Below are positions 61,707-64,000 of a stretch of DNA of 64,000 bases, in pieces (positions within the stretch are counted from its first letter, which is position 1; each line of letters begins with the position of its first letter). The notes beneath the pieces are model-generated. The model did not search any database, had not been told where the DNA came from, and worked only from the letters and a program-made list of their open reading frames with translations. This stretch comes from Rhodococcus sp. BP22 (lineage in GTDB: Bacteria > Actinomycetota > Actinomycetes > Mycobacteriales > Mycobacteriaceae). The stretch spans positions 242,113-306,112 of the forward strand of contig NZ_JACFTB010000006.1 of the NCBI RefSeq assembly GCF_014281965.1, read 5' to 3'. The translations under genes were made by a program, and so were the position numbers.

Positions 61707-63353
61707 TCAGCGACCTGATCGACTTTTGAGAGCATTCACGAACACATTCGGAATTTCTGCTGGATTTCGAGCCAAAAAGCTTGTACCACCGGTGGCCGAA
61801 GAGATCTGTTGAAGAACTCCAGCGTCGGCGTCGTCGGTGATGCCGATGGTGACGATGATGACCGGCTTCGTCGGGTCCTGTTCCGAACGGAGTGTGGACA
61901 GCAACTCCTCGAGTCCGACGCTGCCGGGATCCTCGTTGGAACCGTCGGTCAGGATGATGACGCTGTTGATGTAGTCGGGGTCGTATCCCTCTTTGACCTT
62001 GCGGAATGCGGCAAGAGTCGTGTCGTACAGGCCGGTACCCCCGCCGACGAGACCTGGGAGGGCGGCGATCTGCTGGACAACGAGGTTACGTTGCGGGGTC
62101 CCGTTCACGTCTGCGTCGAGACGGCGAATCGGAACCAATTCCTTGTAGTCCTGGTTTCCACCGCCGAGGCCGATCGAGAATGCCCACAGCCCCATCGCCG
62201 CATTGTTCGGGAACAGCTTGCTTCCCGTTTCACTGGCTTGAACGGTCAATCCGATCCGCGTGTCCGCGCCGGCACCGTAGGCCATCGAACCGGAAACGTC
62301 CTCCATCACCAGAGTCCGCGACGGCAGGGCCAGCACTTGATACTGCCGCAACGTCGCCTCGGCGGTCTGCTGATCGGCGATGGTCAACGGCAAAATCTTT
62401 CCGACACCGCGGCCGTCGCTGAGAGGTGCGTTGCCCGGTGGACGGAAGCCCGCGTCGGACAGCGCTGCCAGTCCGGAAGAGGAGCCAAGCGCATCGGCGA
62501 CGGCGAGTCCGACGGTCTTGGCGCTCTCGTGAGAGTCACCAGCGGGTTCGGTGACGGCGAGTGGGTAATTCAGGAAGAAGCTACCCGTCGGCGGTGTCGT
62601 GGCGCCGAGCTCGGTGCCGGTCGACTTCTCGTAGTCCACCAGCGTCTGTTCGGAGACGACGGAAACGCCGCCATCCGCAGACATCTCTTCGAGGCGAACA
62701 ACCGGATCTGCTTCGCCTCTCGTCGAAGCCTGCGCCTGCGCGATCGGGACCAGAGCAGCGGAGACCGAGTCGACTGTGGCGGCGTCTGCACCGGCCTCGG
62801 CGAGAGCACCGAGGATCGCAGCATCAGAAATGGTATTGGTCAACGGATTTCCGATCCGGAGACTTTTGAGTTGTAGCGCGGTGAGCCAGGTGTCGAAGAA
62901 CGGCACCTCGTCTCGACGGGCGGCGATCACCGCAGGCGAGCTCGCGACGGACTGGCTGGCGAGATCGACGAGCGAGCCGGTGGCCCGGACTGTCTTACCC
63001 ACCCAGAGTGCCGAATCCGGTATCCACAGCGAGGGGACATCGACACCCTTGGACACGGCAGCGGATGCCTCTCCCGAGTCGGTGGCCGTCACCTCGATGT
63101 TTGCGCAACCGAGATCCTCGGCCGACGTGTCGTCGACGACGTCCTTCACGACGCTTGCGATCGCCGGGTCGGCAGCAAGGGTGTAGGTGGATGGATCCTT
63201 GCACCCGGACCCGAATGCTTTCTGCGCGGCGAAGACGCCGACGCCGACGATCACCAGGAGTACGACAGCGAGAACGCCGTACTTCACCAATCCCGTCGAG
63301 TTGGTGGCCGAACTAGCGGCACTATGTTTCGCTGGACTGTGTCTACCAGGCAT
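61707..63353 (-). CDS. Membrane-anchored binding-protein/VWA chimera, copy B
   Basis: A 548-residue paralogue of copy A with the same layout: membrane anchor at about 22-45, binding-protein-like domain (LAADPAIASVVKDVV, LWIPDSALWVGK, TGSFFLNYPLAV), metal site VMEDVSGSM (352-356), GTGLYDTTLAAFRKVKEGYD and IILTDGSNED. The cysteine pair is also kept (SGCKDPS, LGCANIEV). The VWA halves are nearly identical between copies while the binding halves diverge more, consistent with different ligands. The 98 bp between the copies is AT-richer with no gene. Confidence 0.88.
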   Translation of the reverse strand: MPGRHSPAKHSAASSATNSTGLVKYGVLAVVLLVIVGVGVFAAQKAFGSGCKDPSTYTLAADPAIASVVKDVVDDTSAEDLGCANIEVTATDSGEASAAVSKGVDVPSLWIPDSALWVGKTVRATGSLVDLASQSVASSPAVIAARRDEVPFFDTWLTALQLKSLRIGNPLTNTISDAAILGALAEAGADAATVDSVSAALVPIAQAQASTRGEADPVVRLEEMSADGGVSVVSEQTLVDYEKSTGTELGATTPPTGSFFLNYPLAVTEPAGDSHESAKTVGLAVADALGSSSGLAALSDAGFRPPGNAPLSDGRGVGKILPLTIADQQTAEATLRQYQVLALPSRTLVMEDVSGSMAYGAGADTRIGLTVQASETGSKLFPNNAAMGLWAFSIGLGGGNQDYKELVPIRRLDADVNGTPQRNLVVQQIAALPGLVGGGTGLYDTTLAAFRKVKEGYDPDYINSVIILTDGSNEDPGSVGLEELLSTLRSEQDPTKPVIIVTIGITDDADAGVLQQISSATGGTSFLARNPAEIPNVFVNALKSRSGR

Positions 63354-63444
63354 TGTGAAGAACCTCTCCGTATGAGCGAGAGCCTCCGATCAGACCCCCA
63401 CTGCGCGGCTCGCCGAAGCGTATCGCGGCTTTGACCTGCACGCG

Positions 63445-63879
63445 TTATGCGTAGAGCGACTCGAAGGTCTTCAACGAGTTCTCGATGTCCCCTTTGAGAG
63501 CTCTTGCGACAACAGAGCCGATGGGACCGAACAGGGGTGTGCCGCCGAGATCGATGTCGAGAGTCAACTGCGAACCGCCGTTTCGGGCAGCGCTCACCGA
63601 TAGCACGAGAGCGATCTTGACGCCGCCTTTGCCGTTGCCCTTCAGCTTCAGCTTGTTCGGCGGGTCGTAGCTTTCGATGGTCCAGCGCACCCGATTGCGC
63701 ATGCCTTTGACGCTGGCGACCGAGTCGAGAGTGGTGCCGGCGGAGAGCTCGGCGGGTAGCTCACCGCGCCACGCCTCGTGGATGGAAAGCCACTTGTCGT
63801 AGTCGGAGAGATCGGACGCATGCGTCCACGTTTGTGCCGGGTCGAGGGGGACGTCGGCGGTCACTTTGAGCTTGGCCAC
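63445..63879 (-). CDS. SRPBCC (START/Bet v1-like) family protein
   Basis: A 144-residue helix-grip protein: AKLKVTADVPLDPAQTWTHA at the start, HEAWRGELPAELSAGT, RNRVRWTIESYDPPNKLKLK and DLGGTPLFGPIGSVVARALK, a C-terminal helix. This is the type called polyketide cyclase/dehydrase or Rv0910-like, which binds lipids in a cavity. Encoded by itself 91 bp upstream of the VWA genes. Confidence 0.85.
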   Translation of the reverse strand: MAKLKVTADVPLDPAQTWTHASDLSDYDKWLSIHEAWRGELPAELSAGTTLDSVASVKGMRNRVRWTIESYDPPNKLKLKGNGKGGVKIALVLSVSAARNGGSQLTLDIDLGGTPLFGPIGSVVARALKGDIENSLKTFESLYA

Positions 63880-63903
63880 AGCAGGGATGGTAGCCGGACA
63901 CGT

Positions 63904-63942
63904 CGAGACGCCCGTGTGAGGAGCACATACACGGGCGTCTCG
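63904..63942 (-). terminator. Hairpin between the SRPBCC gene and an incoming minus-strand gene
   Basis: Perfect 14-bp stem CGAGACGCCCGTGT (63904-63917) with 63929-63942 and an 11-nt loop. There is no strong T-run. It lies 17 bp after a probable stop at 63960-63962 on the minus strand, so it likely ends that gene. Confidence 0.6.
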
Positions 63943-63959
63943 ATTGGTAAAACCCCAGG

Positions 63960-64000
63960 TCAGTGAGCTGAGGCCTTCTCTGCTCCGATGCCGGTCAACG
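63960..64000 (-). CDS. Possible C-terminal end of a minus-strand gene (partial)
   Basis: The minus strand reads LTGIGAEKASAH then TGA (63960-63962), continuing past the window end. The stop is followed by a good hairpin, which is the only support. Too little remains to identify the family. Confidence 0.4.
   Translation of the reverse strand, partial: LTGIGAEKASAH

Noticed and set aside
1..64000. CRISPR arrays, insertion sequences and prophage genes
   Set aside because: No regular direct repeats with spacers, transposase motifs or phage structural genes were recognised; the only tandem repeats are the 17-bp tract and low-complexity coding repeats in the CfsA-like gene.

Overview
The window is high-GC, gene-dense chromosomal DNA from a mycolic-acid-bearing actinobacterium, most likely Rhodococcus or a close relative. 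The main evidence is the Mrf-type zinc-responsive ribosomal cluster, a PerM-like protein, a CfsA/Rv0954-like protein, DUF3558 lipoproteins and a DUF222/HNH (13E12-type) protein. The central block also follows the Mycobacterium tuberculosis Rv0944-Rv0959 neighbourhood: VWA and MoxR-like AAA, purH, purN, perM, cfsA-like, sucD, sucC, M23 peptidase, pcrA/uvrD1, chorismate mutase, pgi, with an Fpg-family glycosylase further on. I see no insertion sequence, prophage or CRISPR array.

Layout. 1-1.54 kb: tandem units of a DUF3558 lipoprotein plus a small CxxxC protein. 1.5-4.3 kb: VOC protein, secreted lipase, ferritin-like/VIT1 metal transporter. 4.3-6.9 kb: zinc-starvation ribosomal cluster (L32, L31B, Mrf on the minus strand; L28, a damaged S14 and S18 on the plus strand) diverging from two Zur-like palindromes. 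6.9-16.8 kb: AEC transporter, lipoprotein, VWA/AAA pair, purine genes, divisome-related membrane proteins. 17-28.8 kb: succinyl-CoA synthetase, M23 peptidase with a structured leader, PcrA, chorismate mutase, SSADH, Pgi. 28.8-40.7 kb: accessory lipid/CoA metabolism (AidB-like acyl-CoA dehydrogenase with TetR, crotonase, condensation-like acyltransferase, SDR, flavin disulfide reductase, APC permease, CoA-transferase, 2-hydroxyacid dehydrogenase). It includes a palindrome-flanked AbiEi/DUF559-like gene and a 47-residue gene coupled at both ends. 40.7-46.4 kb: MOSC protein, esterase, Fpg, ThyA-FolA, cupin, universal stress protein. 46.5-52.5 kb: acyl-ACP-desaturase-like protein lacking its carboxylate metal ligands, PucR regulator, MacB/FtsX-type ABC exporter, tRNA-Arg(CCU). 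52.5-53.5 kb: remains of a clpP-clpP operon and its XRE regulator. 53.6-64 kb: DUF222/HNH protein, DEAD-box helicase with long leader, GNAT, an ECF transporter with fused S-like and two ATPase modules plus its T subunit, two tandem membrane-anchored binding-protein/VWA chimeras, and a SRPBCC protein.

Genes that act together: ThyA with FolA (dTMP cycle), PurN with PurH (IMP synthesis), SucC with SucD, the AAA ATPase with its VWA partner, the ABC ATPase with its permease, the two ECF genes, and the zinc-regulated ribosomal proteins with Mrf. Start codons were moved from the longest open frame where Shine-Dalgarno position, signal peptide or family N-terminus decided. All family assignments come from reading motifs, not from a database search.
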